Positions 1-10,687 of a DNA stretch of 64,000 bases are shown piece by piece. The stretch's first letter is position 1. The number at the start of each line of letters is the position of its first letter. Source of the DNA: Diplocarpon mali (taxonomy: Eukaryota; Ascomycota; Leotiomycetes; Helotiales; Drepanopezizaceae); contig JAENRP010000078.1 in assembly GCA_024741835.1 (NCBI GenBank), positions 62,001 to 126,000 on the forward strand, in the 5' to 3' direction. The notes under the pieces were generated by a model. The model did no database searches. It was not told where the DNA came from and was given only the letters and a program-made list of their open reading frames with translations. A program made the position numbers and the translations under genes.

Positions 1-1141
1 ACTCCCTTTATATACTTTGCAGTATCTATAGGCTTAAATAATCAGCTTATAATTAGAACCTTTTATATAGCTCTACTTTAATAGAAATAGGATTCGTTTA
101 AAGCCTAATTGACCTTTGTCTATTTACTTATGCTAAGCGTAGAATTAAGTTGCTATTATATATTGATAATATTACTATAGCTGCGAAAATAACTACTTAA
201 TTAGATTGGTTCTTTATAATAATTTAGAAACGTTTTAATACTAAGGATCTAAGGGGAATTTATAAGATCCTTAGCATCTGCATTATAAGGAACCGCTCTA
301 CTTAAGAACTCTAGTTAAATTAAAAGCAGTATATTAAAAAGATCCTAGACTAAATAGGACTTTTTACTTATACTTTTAATTTTAAGCTAAAGCGTACTCT
401 AATCGAAGGAAAGTATAATAAGTTAAAGCCTACTAATGAAAATAAGTAAAAAGGAGATTTGAAGAAGTACTAATAAGATATTAAAGCAATTATATATATT
501 ATAGTATATATAAGACTAGATATTGCCTTTATTATTAAGTAACTTAATCAAAACCTAAAGGATCTGACGATTTAATATAAGAATGCAGTTAAGCGACTTA
601 AAAGGTACCTTCGATCGATAATTATATAGAAGGTAAGATATAGATTAATAAAATATATAAGTGCAAAGCTTAAGGTATATACCAATTCCAATTAGGCAAA
701 TATGAAAGGTTGGAAAAGTATATCTGGAAGCGTAGTAATACTATATAGTAGACCTATATTATAGGAAAGTAGGAAGTAGAAATCAGTAGCTATTATAAGC
801 ACTAAGGCTAAATATATATTAATATTATCAAATTGCAAGCAAGGATTATAGATTGCTTAAGTTTTAAAAGATATAAGTTTTATTAAGTATATTAGATAAG
901 ATAAGAACTATATTAATCTTTAAGTAAATAATATAAAGGCGATTGCACTTATAAAGAATCTATACTTATATAAGTAATCGAAATATATTGATATTACCTA
1001 CTACTTTATCTATAACCTTATTATAAAGAATAAGTTATCAATTACCTATATCCTAATCGATTAAATAGTAGTAGATGGATTTATAAAGCTACTAAAGACA
1101 GTTGCAAAGTTTAAAGCATTTAAAGATATACTAGGATTGCA
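1..1141 (+). mobile_element. RIP-degraded Ty1/copia pol remnant (RT C-terminal part to RNase H)
   Basis: Reading through stops on the + strand gives the end of a copia polyprotein. Around 150-185 a YIDN motif stands where reverse transcriptase has YVDD, with the second aspartate changed to asparagine. A KRFNTKDL-like block follows at about 230-250. From about 670 to 1100 there is RNase H: a YTNSN.A block, SVAIISTKAKYILILSNC, a LIKN..LY..SKYIDI block and a final ADGF-like tail. Many codons expected to be TGG or CAA are TAG or TAA, which fits RIP. The element starts before the window. No intact ORF remains, so it is a relic. Confidence 0.8.
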
Positions 1142-1164
1142 GAAGATAGTAGGAGCTTAGTAGG

Positions 1165-1335
1165 CTTAAGGACGACTCTTAGGCCTGCCTTACGAGTTAG
1201 GTTATATAGTCTTATAAAGTAAAGTTTTTTTTTAAATCGACTCTTAGGCCTAGACCGCGAGTTAAGTCATATAGTCTTATAAAGGAACGCTTTTGGAAAT
1301 TTAACTCCTGGTCCTGCCTTATAAGTAGGATTAGT
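1165..1335. repeat. Short degenerate tandem repeat downstream of the copia remnant
   Basis: The block GACTCTTAGGCCT...GAGTTA.GT.ATATAGTCTTATAAAG occurs twice in direct orientation, about 70 bp apart (near 1172 and 1240), followed by a weaker third version near 1305. It may be part of a non-coding tail or LTR of the preceding element. No coding potential is seen. Confidence 0.45.
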
Positions 1336-1779
1336 GATTTTAATAGAAGTTGCTATTAATTGATTGTTTTTAATTTAAAGAAATACTTAAGAGTTAGATT
1401 AGCGCAAAAGGATAGTTGTTATTTTCCTAATTGCAAGTCAATTGGAGTAAGGTCTGAGTAAGGGTATTAAGATAGGTAATATAGCTATTATTCCGATATA
1501 TTATTATATGACCCTACTACTTAATTAGTAGGATATTGATACGTATATAACTATAGGTAAGAAAGGGGTAACCTTCCTTCCTTAACTCTTACTAATATAT
1601 CGACTATCGACTTCTAGAAGTTTCTTATACCTACTGCGCCGACTCACTTAAGCTCAATATTTAAGTATATAACGCGACTTACGCTAAACTAAATATAGAA
1701 TAGTACCGTTTGTATAATAATGCGCTAAGTACGTTATTATACGAAAATTATTATAACCTATTAACGCTTGTAGGCAAGC

Positions 1780-2000
1780 GTTCTTAAAGGGGGGGAGTAG
1801 TATAATAGCTGCACTTCCACTTAATGCAATTACCTAAGAGTATAGCATTTTAAGGTTTTACAATCTCGATTTAATATAGGATTATCTTGAATCGACCCTA
1901 AAGGTGCAAAAGTATATTCTTATATATTATTATATAAACGGACAAAGAGCCTTAAGCTGCTTATATATATAAGGAAGAAGGGCTTTCCCCTAAGGAGGGT
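1780..2000 (+). mobile_element. Polypurine tract and probable LTR start of a retroelement
   Basis: A purine run (AAAGGGGGGGAGTAG, about 1786-1800) is followed directly by TATAATAGCTGCACTTCC, which looks like a RIP-mutated TGTAACAGC LTR start. A similar arrangement, a purine run followed by TATAATAAACCTGC, stands at about 2665-2690. These are read as the 3' ends of LTR elements. The LTR end and a target-site duplication could not be defined. Confidence 0.4.
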
Positions 2001-2129
2001 TCTCTAACTTCTTCATTTCCTTCGTACTAGGCCTATAGAATACGCCTTTTGCACCACTTCTTGCTCCTATACTTGATCTCGCACTTCGGCGGTTCTGTGT
2101 CGTTACACCTACCGCCTTATTGATTTTAG

Positions 2130-2690
2130 TCCTAAAGACTAAGTTTGGTTAAATATGCGCCCTTTCTTAATATAATAACTATTAAAGAAGCTAGATTTCC
2201 CTACTAATAGCCCCTTTGATATTATAGACAAAGTCTTCAGCTTATATAAGCTTAAGTTACCTAACTCTATAAAGGTATACAATATATTCTACCCTTAGCG
2301 CCTGCGCAAGGCACTAAACGACCCCTTGCTAAGGCAAATAGCCGACCTGCTGCTATTAATTAATATTATAAGTAATAACAAGTATAAGGTTAAAGACCTC
2401 CTTACTATATGCAAAAAGCAAGGAAAGCTAGAATACAAAGCTTTATAGCTGAATTGCAATATTAATCTAATATAATACAACGCGTTAGACTTTAAGTACG
2501 CCCTGATTAAGCTACGCGATTTTCATTTAAAGAACCTAAAGCTCCTTAATCCTTTTAAGAATATTAATCTATAGCTAAAAGTATACTTAAATAGTATTAA
2601 CGACTATAATTATTTAAATAATAGTTAGGAAATAGACAAGCGCTTAAGGGCGAGCTTTTTTCAAAGGGGAAGGTAATATAATAAACCTGC
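2130..2690 (+). mobile_element. Ty3/gypsy remnant: integrase C-terminus with chromodomain
   Basis: Conceptual translation shows KLDFPTNSPFDIIDKVFS, then YKLKLPNSIKVYNIFYP (about 2230-2295), matching the gypsy integrase C-terminal block of the type KLxLPxSxKVHxVFHP. An RLRKALNDPL segment follows, then a chromodomain-like stretch with YKVKDLL and KQGKLEYKAL (about 2390-2450). The expected chromodomain tryptophans are stop codons, which fits RIP. A purine-rich tract and a probable LTR start follow at about 2665. This points to a chromovirus-type Ty3/gypsy element, now non-functional. Confidence 0.7.
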
Positions 2691-2929
2691 ATATCTTTGC
2701 CTTTATCATATGTTTTAAGATCCTAGGGACCTATATATTCTTATACCTTCCTTTACCAGCGCTACCTGCTGCCTTCTTATATATATAGCAGTGCTCCCTT
2801 ATTATCAATTGGCTTCTCTAGTTATTGATTCTAAGTTGATTGCTCTAAAGGTTTTAACTCGGTCATATGATTGCCCTCATAGACGTGACCCTGCTTTCTA
2901 CACACACAGATCGGTCACAGAGGAGTTGT

Positions 2930-3330
2930 TAGCTAGGCTGCGAATAGGCAAAAATCTACTTCTTTAAGTAGTAAACAAGCCGAGATAATGGCAGCTTCTA
3001 ACGGCTTAAGAGAAGTAGCTTAGATGCTAAAGCTATTCGCCGACCTTAATATACAACTCGATCGATTACCTTATTTATAGCTCGATAATAAAGGAGCAAG
3101 ATCTCTTACTAAGGAACGAAAATTTTTAGCAAAATCAAAGCATATCGACGTCCGACACTTCTATATAAGGGACGATATAGTAGCTAAAGGCAAGATGATA
3201 GTAGCTTATATACCTAGAAACGATAATATGGCAGATTCCCTTACAAAAGCTCTGCCAGGACCCGCTTTCGAGAAATACAAGGGTTATATAGGCCTACTAA
3301 AGCGAAAATCGACAAAAGAAGGCTATACAA
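2930..3330 (+). mobile_element. Second copia remnant: RNase H C-terminal domain
   Basis: The + strand reads SSKQAEIMAASNGLREVA, stop, MLKLF, and then from about 3075 LDNKGARSLTKERKFLAKSK, HIDVRHFYIRD and YIPRNDNMADSLTKALPG. This is the canonical end of a Ty1/copia RNase H (SEAE, DNxGA, KHIDVRxHFIR and ADxLTKxLP blocks). Its sequence differs from the copia remnant at 670-1140, so it belongs to another family. RIP-type stops interrupt it twice near its start. The purine tract and LTR at 3566-3711 probably belong to the same insertion. Confidence 0.8.
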
Positions 3331-3577
3331 AGGGAGGAAACCCATAGGAAAGCTATATACAAGGAGGAAATCTACAATACGACTATATAAAGGGTGAAAA
3401 GCTATAATATAGCTAAGTCAGAGGTACTCTTATACTACAACGCACGTTTTTTATACTACAGGGCGGCTGAACTCCATATAAAGGAGACGTAGGCGCCATA
3501 TACTAGAGAGTATATTATAGGAGTTAATAAGGCCTAGACTATACTCTAAGTTCTATAGAGCTTTATAATAGGGGGCA

Positions 3578-3711
3578 TATTAGAAATATATAAGGTACGG
3601 AAATTACCGCACAGAACAGAGGCTAAGGCTTAGTAAGCCTACCTTGTATATATACTACTTCAGCTCTCTAGAACTAGAATCTACACCTTTCGATTCTGTC
3701 AAAATTTAACC
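3578..3711 (+). mobile_element. Short LTR (3' LTR of the copia element)
   Basis: The segment starts TATTAG (RIP-altered TGTTAG) right after a polypurine tract (ATAATAGGGGGCA, 3565-3577) and ends GATTCTGTCA. Its right half is closely matched in reverse complement by 5330-5434, whose ends are TGTTAG...CTGTTA. It is short for an LTR (134 bp), but its position downstream of a copia RNase H and the polypurine tract supports the call. Confidence 0.65.
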
Positions 3712-5329
3712 TTAGGAAATTCAATGCATTAAGCTCTTCATCTGACTGCCTCCTTGCTGTAAAGCAAGAATAAGCCTCTTAAGTCTCAAGATCATAAAGC
3801 ATATGAGACCTGTGAGAAGGCATAGTTGATTGGTATAGATAATGTATTGTCTTCATATAAAAAGAGTGATACTCTCTCCAAAGACAAATCCTTCTAAGAC
3901 CAATGACTATCAACTCCAGGAGCTAAACGGGCAAAATTTGCATGGCGATCAAAAGCTAGTATGCTAGGAAGATAAGGCTTGTCTATGGAAACGTTATTAA
4001 GCATATGAAGATTCACTCTACTCGTATATAATTTGAGTTTTCTGGAGTAGTCGCTGCAAGGATCCCAAAGGAAATGTGAAAAGGTTAAACTGCTGAGTGG
4101 GTGCTAACAGTACTCAGACTATGTGCTGCAACATTAAGCTTGAGCAACCATTATTAGCAAGACACCAGTACTCAAATGCTGATATAAGACTCTTGTCATG
4201 GAATCTGAAAATATTTCTCTCATTGTTATCTGTTGAAGAAGCTAGCCTCAAGGGCATCGCCATCAACTTTACTCATAAGACAAACAAGCAACGTCATCAG
4301 CGTTATAAGCTCCAAGCTCTCACTGGACAGCGTAGAGCTAGGGCAATGAACTTTGAATTTTTAATGACTGGGAACCCAGATGAAAGGTAGCCTATCATCA
4401 ATTATTATATATACATGGTAACTGCCGCCTGACAAATTGATATCGCAGACGGAGCGATGGTCAGTCCATCGGACTTTATCAGCTTCCAGTGGCCAATTTT
4501 GATCTTATAAGACTATGCCAGTTGAAAACGATGCGTCCCTGGATATTTGGTTTCGTCCCTTTTATAGTTAAGAAATGATCTCTTCAGTTGAGTGCATAAG
4601 GAAGTTTGAGTTGCAGTCAATGATGGTTGATTGTCCCGTGTATTCAGTTTATACTTGGTACTTGTAGTAATTATTCCATAAACGCAGTCTATGCGCAATT
4701 CTAAAGGTTTCTAACGCCAGGGGCTTCAACTAGGGGGTACTGCCATGATAAAATAATGCTAATTCGCCGCTTTATACACTAAAAATCAACGCTTTAGCTA
4801 TAAAATCTATATTTAATAGACCTACGCCAAAGACTCTAAGACGACGCACTTCTTAGGACAAACGATTACCCTAGTACTCTGTTTATTTTAACGCTAGTTA
4901 TACTTTAAACAAGAATGCTTATTAATTTGAAAGGTTTAGAGAGTTGATTCGGAAATGATAGAAAGATATAAGGTAGTGATTAAAGCTAGAGAAGCATATA
5001 AAAAATACTAGGGCGGAGAATAAAAGCGGAATTGCCAAGTATCTAGAGTGCACGGCCTATAATTATGGAATAACTACCCATAGTACAAAGTAGTTTACAG
5101 CTAAAGAATAATTCAAAGTGTATGCCAAGACTTTTAGTCTCTTGGCACTGAATCTATGACCTACGCTTCAACAAGTGTTGGAAATGAAAACACGGTATCA
5201 AGAAAAGTGTACAATCAAATTCCAACTCCTATTTTACCCATACAATATTCTATAACAGGATACCGAGTGCAAGACACTACTGAATCGCGTCAGTGATGGA
5301 AATTAGAGCCACATGATTATCACTATTAC
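3712..5329. other. AT-rich intergenic stretch between two related LTRs, no recognisable gene
   Basis: About 1.6 kb of moderately AT-rich sequence lies between the + oriented LTR and its inverted relative. The longest open frame (4097-4390, +, 97 codons) shows no family I recognise, has no clear intron borders, and is not supported as a gene. Confidence 0.5.
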
Positions 5330-5434
5330 TAACAGAATCTAAAGGTGTAGATTCTGAGTTCTATGGAGCTGTAGGAGTATATATACAAGGTATGATTACA
5401 TAAGCCTAATCTCCAATCCTTGTATACTCTAACA
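5330..5434 (-). mobile_element. Solo LTR, copia type, with 5-bp target-site duplication ATTAC
   Basis: On the minus strand the element runs TGTTAGAGTATAC to TCTGTTA. It is flanked by identical 5-bp direct repeats ATTAC at 5325-5329 and 5435-5439. It shares its terminal 70 bp or so with the LTR at 3578-3711 in opposite orientation. The intact duplication shows an independent insertion followed by LTR-LTR recombination, not a rearranged half of the upstream element. Confidence 0.75.
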
Positions 5435-6199
5435 ATTACACTAGATCTGTATTCGTATCTCTACCTTTCCTAACAATTGACCTGATCCCCGAGTTCTCGT
5501 CTATTTTTAGAAGCACTAGATATGACTTTCTTGAATATTAGGTAGTGAGTGGCTGTCTGTCAAATCAACTAATCAATGTGAGTCCTTGTGCTTGCTTCGC
5601 AACTCAACAGTTTTGCGAGTTGGTTTTCTGCGAGTTGGCTTCGACAAAACAGTTTTAAGACTTGTTGCATAAAATTTGCTAGAAAAAACGTTCAACAACG
5701 TGTGTGATGTCGAGTTTTACTAGGAATTCTACTTAGCTAAAAATTTTCATTCATACCGTGGATTAGCTATTCTACCAAAAACTACATATAATCAAGGAAC
5801 CATAGCATTCTCGAAAAAAAAAGTGTATAGTTCCTCATTTACAGTAAGAAACAAGATCTACCTCTTCAAGTGCGAAAACTATTATTACTTCTACAAGAAT
5901 TCTCAAGAGGTCGGAGCTTTATAAGCTTAAACGTAAGTATTAACTATCCATAGTAGAGTTTTGACTAACGTTATTAGCCCCTTGGGTCAACAGAATTGTA
6001 GACCTGACATTGAAATCTTAAAAAACTAGGGTGTTTTCGTTCTACTTGTAAAACAGTTGTGCAAACCTAGTGCAAGCCAGGCCAGTTTCGCAAAAATATC
6101 TTGTAGAACTGATTTTCGATTGTAATGACCACTGAATCAGTATCTCCACCATAATTCACTCTTTTTGAAACAGGTTTGCAGAAACTTCTTAAGAGATAT

Positions 6200-6965
6200 C
6201 TTTCTCAGTTATTAAACATAAAGGGAGACGACGACTCAATACCTATATGCGGTATCTCCTATGAACCTCTAGCTCTTTCGAGAGTCTATAGGGCTAAGAA
6301 TAAGTTCATTCGATACCGAAAGCATACTCTCTGGTACTCTGAGGCAGATCTAAGCACTCTTAACCATATAATGAAAAAATTACTTTGCCCTTTCATAAAT
6401 ACACTTGACTTTTGACCTCTACTTATATATTTCCGGATTTCCTACAATATATACTTACAATTATAGAAATGACTTGATTATAGTTATAAGGAGGAACGAG
6501 GCAGGTTGTCGTTTTTTAAAAAAAGAATAGGAAAAAGATATATTATAAAGCCAGTAGAAGTTAACTAGAGGTTCATAAGGCTCAATAAATGAAGATTATT
6601 ATTGAGATGCCTAATAATCAACTCAGTAAGGAGTCGCAATTCCATGAGGTGGTGTTCGCGACCTAGGATAGAAGAGTTGAGTTAGGTCTAAGCTGACTCC
6701 CTCTACTATCTATCTAAGGCACTCTTTTAATGTAAGGTTTAAGCTTAAGACCTAGAGAGCTTTATTTTCGACTAAGATGTACAATGAGACTCTTATCTAA
6801 GGAATTAGCTAGGACCAAGGACTTGATAGTGAATTGCAAAGAGTTTTTCAAGCTAGTTTTCTCCTTATATACAAAGACACGACTATGGTGTTTCCTGCTT
6901 ATCATATATAGTATAGAACTAATATAGTATTTCAAGAGAGTAAAAAATGGGTTTCAAACCATCAA
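6200..6965 (+). repeat. Dispersed repeat R1, copy 1
   Basis: This is one of at least five degenerate copies in the window. It begins near GGGAGACGACGACTC (about 6222), continues with ACCTATATGCGGTATCTCC, and ends near GAACTAATATAGTATTTC (about 6915-6940). The first part is open for 79 codons (6176-6415), but the rest is broken by many TAA and TAG codons. Parallel translation of the copies suggests a decayed protein-coding ancestor, because stops occur where other copies have sense codons. I do not recognise the protein. No termini or target-site duplication could be fixed. Confidence 0.6.
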
Positions 6966-8337
6966 TTTTGAATTACCAAACAAGCCCTTCGTCTGCTGAG
7001 GAGTAGACACTCCACGCTTACTGAAACTTAGCCTCAAGTTATAATCGTTCCAAGAGATGATATAGGGAGTTATCTAGAAGCCCAAAACTAGCAAACACAC
7101 AAACAAGACTTTTTTTTAGGGAGGAGGAGGGTTAGACACGCATAGTTAAGTTTGAGCGAAAAAGACCTGAGTTTCCGTTAGCCTGGATACTCAAGATACT
7201 CTTTGAAATGATTCAACTGGCGGTTATAGCCTGGTATTAAAACTGGCATGGTCTTATCGCCTGATCTAAAAAAATCTAGAGCCGAGACGTAGCTGTCATA
7301 ATACATCCAATAAACACGTCAGAGCTGCAATCAGTCTTCTAGACAAACCAGGGTACCTAATAGGAACTATTCAAAATCAATCATAATTTTTAGGATTATC
7401 TTCATTATCGTTGTTAGATTTTATATCCAGAGAAATATTATAACAGATATGAAAGTTAACTAATAAGTTGTTAAGGTGGTACCTTGATTCGTACTAGCCT
7501 TCTGCTGTGAATGAAGCAGTTTTTGACTCCAAGGTCCTGGGGCTTTTTTCAGACCATTTTAATCAATTGCTAAAATATTTAATTTAGCTAGTATTCGTCC
7601 AGAAGCTATAAGAATATAGACTGCGCCTCTCTATATAAGTGTCGCTCACCAAAGCTTGATAGATATTGTTTATCTAAAAGGTTGTCAGCACTTATACTCG
7701 TGTAGCTACGTTAAAAATCTTCGAAGTTGAAAATAGATGGATCTGATATTTTGAAAGGACCTGGAAAGTGTGCAAAGGTAGAAGAAAGTGAATAGTAAGC
7801 TTAATCAAATCTCAAAAACCGCAGTGAACTTGTCTAGAGCAGACCAAGATAGGGCTGCCTTCGATTGATCAGTGAACCATGCGGCTTCTCAAACAGACTC
7901 AAACATTAGCTAATCCAAGTTCTAGAGCAAAATTCGATACATGTGCTTCCAAGCATAGTTATACAGCTGGTTCGTGATCTGTAAACATGAAATATTCATT
8001 TGAAATCTATGAACAATTTTCATTAAGATTAATTATTTCACAATTGTATGTTTGTCGCACAAATTTTAGAAGCTAGGTTTCTATGGTCAGGAGCTTGCCT
8101 CTCATACCTTTTTACAAAACTCATGTGAAGACTGGAGCATCTCAGTTCCCGCTGAAACAACCTAGCTAAGAGGTTTTAAATTATTCAACGTTGCCCTGCA
8201 TGCGCCAGAGACTCAGGACCCTTACATACTTAAACTACAAGCGCTAAAACCCATTCCGTCTAGGCAGTTGAACTGATCATAACTCCGATATATATTTACA
8301 ATGTAATTTGAACTTGGTGCAGCTCGAGACAGCGTAG
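6966..8337. other. AT-rich stretch without recognisable features
   Basis: About 1.4 kb with scattered stops in all frames. I found no open frame above about 60 codons, no RNA gene and no clear transposon motif. Confidence 0.5.
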
Positions 8338-8975
8338 CTATTCAACTGATGCTTTCAGAATATCAAAAGCGATCTCCCCCATTCTTCTTACACAGAGCAA
8401 CGAACTCGCCTCTGTCAATTATTTGCCTGAAATATCTCCCTGCAGTATGAATGGTGATATTCTTCAATAATCGGTCGGATCCTAGCGTTTCTTCGTAAGT
8501 AGTTCCAGACAGGTCACAAAAGAATAACTGTTCCATGACGCGGTGACAAGGTTTTCAAACTTCTTCTTGGCGAGAGCTTTCAATGGGTGAATGTCAAATT
8601 GATCGCCGATAATGTAGACCTTGGTGTTAATCAGAAGATCGGCGGCTTTTACCTCAACCTCAGCCGCCTCCAGTGGGGTTAAGTGATCAAAAAGTATCTC
8701 CGATCAGGCAGCATCGTCGGAGGAAACTGGGCTATGCTTACGAACATGAAGCTTTTCCCCCCGTACCCCTTAGTATCCCACGCGACATCCTCGTCAAACT
8801 GGACCTGGACAGGCGGCGTTGAAATGGTCGGAGGTGTTGGACATACATTGTTGTAATCTGATGTATACAAGAAACGAAGCGTGCACTCCACAATTCGTGG
8901 CTCGTTTTAATTGATCTCAATTTCTCTTGTGAAGGCCTCCTAGTCTTTGGATTCAGAAAAAAGCAAAACACGAAG
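8338..8975 (-). pseudogene. Broken BTB/POZ-domain protein gene
   Basis: The minus strand encodes pieces of a fungal BTB/POZ protein in changing frames. From about 8950 down there is a degraded EAFTREIEIN segment, then NEPRIVECTLRFLYTSDY (8910-8860), the typical end of the BTB fold. Next come AAEVEVKAADLLINTKVYII, GDQFDIHPLKALAKKKFENL (about 8670-8570) and TASWNSYSF. Last is a C-terminal part with GRYFRQIIDRGEFVALCKK, ending at a stop at 8338. Frameshifts are needed near 8500 and 8370 and probably near 8690, and there is an in-frame TAA near 8910. The N-terminal half of the BTB domain is not found. A pseudogene is far likelier than an intron-rich gene, because no splice signals fit the breaks. 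Confidence 0.7.
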
Positions 8976-9309
8976 TGAGGGGGGAAGAAGGGGGGCATCT
9001 GACTTTGAATTCTTCATCAGCGGCGGCAGCCAGTGGGCTCGACTGAAGACACACAATTGCCTTGTGAACCTTGTGTTCTTCGCCCTGTCACTTGATGACC
9101 AGATCGGATTATTTGCCCGTGGAGAACATCCTAGAAATCTACAAGGAAACCGCCAAGCCAGATTCCAAGGTATAAGGCTCTGATTTTATGATGCCCTAAT
9201 CTACCGAACTTATAGGTATCTTCCATACTGATATTGCTCCACCCAGGTACCACCTATCTTACACTGCGATCAGTGGATCGAAGCTCGCTGAAGTGGCACG
9301 ATCTGCTTT

Positions 9310-10065
9310 GGTGGACTTAAGACTAGAGCGGGTGGGAGACGACGACTCGATGCCTATACGCGTTGTCTTCTATGAACCTGCAGACTCTCAAAGATTCTGC
9401 AGATAGCCGAGATTGAGTCCTTTCGACTACGAAATAATCAAACTTCATATCGAACAAAGCTAGAACTTTCGAAATAGTAGAATGAAAAATTCTCTCTATA
9501 CTATACTACCTCTTCTATAAAAACCCTCGACTTTCGACCTTCACTTGCGTATTCTAGGATTATTCAAAAATACACCTACGACTAGAGGAAAGGCTTAATA
9601 AAGGATATAAAGGGAAAAAAGCAGGTTACAGTATATAAGGAGAAGGAGGAGAAAAAGAAGGAGGAAAAGGATACTTCGATAAACTCATATAAAGTCGATA
9701 AGAAGAGTTATGATTAAGAACCGCCGCAGATTAATAAGAAGCTTAATATAATCGAATAAATGATCGCTATTAGCGTAAAGGACTTATCCTAGAATAGAGA
9801 ACCTAAGGCGACGTTATTTATCAAGGCACCTTTTTGAGAACGTACTGGCCTAAGAACTCGAGCGAATAACTATTGACTAAGGTATAAGTTAGAATCTTAT
9901 TTATACAGTCGGGAATCGTAGGTATTATAGGCTAAATAGTAAAGATATAGGGGGTTTTTAGGCTAATTTCTCCTTAAATGTCAATCCGACGATAGCGTTC
10001 CTCGCTTATGCTAGTTAGTTTAGAACCAATATAGTATATTAAAAGGGGGGAAAGGGCCAAAGCGT
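9310..10065 (+). repeat. Dispersed repeat R1, copy 2
   Basis: It starts near GTGGGAGACGACGACTC (about 9331) and ends near GAACCAATATAGTATATTAA (about 10023-10042). The 5' part aligns well with copy 1 (GACTCGATGCCTATACGCG and TATGAACCT). The 3' part shares TTGACTAAGGTATAAGTTAG and TAGAATCTTAT with copies 3-5. A purine-rich run (GGAGAAGGAGGAGAAAAAG) lies near 9640. There is no intact ORF. Confidence 0.6.
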
Positions 10066-10687
10066 ATCTGTCAAAATGCATACGATACTCGAGTGCGTTT
10101 GAGACCTGATCCTACCGTATACTGTTCATGACCATGAGTTTGGATGTCTTAGCAAGCGGATGGAATCTTTATCAGAAACGGCAATATATTTGAGCGAACT
10201 GCTTTGGAAATGACCCTCTGACTCTATTCAGTTTTATTTTAACCAACCATCGATCCTCAACTTTTCATCGAATTCATCTTCAAATCTCATACTGCGCGTG
10301 CAGACTTCACCAGCGACTTAATTGTGGATATGTGGATCCATGACAAGCCATCTAGCTGATTGAGTATCCCCTGGTCCGCCTGGAGTGCGCAGTGGTGTGG
10401 CATCAAATTATCTTATTCGACAAGGTTTTTCAATCCTTACCACTTACTCCGCAGTTCTTCTTTCCTCCTCTCTGTAGGAACACTAGAGCAGTCATACTGA
10501 GATGAGTGCATCATCCGGAAACTCGGCGGTGCGTATGTGGCTCGCGAGATGTGGGGTCTTGAACTTTCCCTCTACAAGCCGAGCTTGCCTCGTAATGTTC
10601 TGAATTGGTGATACCTGGGCTAATTACCTAGGCCTGATCATATCCTGTCGACTTTTGATGGTGTACCTCTTCAGCCCGATGCCAAGG
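10066..10687. other. Intergenic region 3' of the 10.7-kb gene
   Basis: This marks the transition from AT-rich repeat sequence to the gene-rich core. Base composition becomes balanced after about 10.3 kb. No gene could be supported, although the 10.3-10.65 kb part looks less degraded than the repeats and might contain decayed coding sequence. Confidence 0.4.

Noticed and set aside
8947..9183. 78-codon + strand frame near the BTB pseudogene
   Set aside because: It partly overlaps the antisense of the BTB remnant, has no recognised product and no splice partners.
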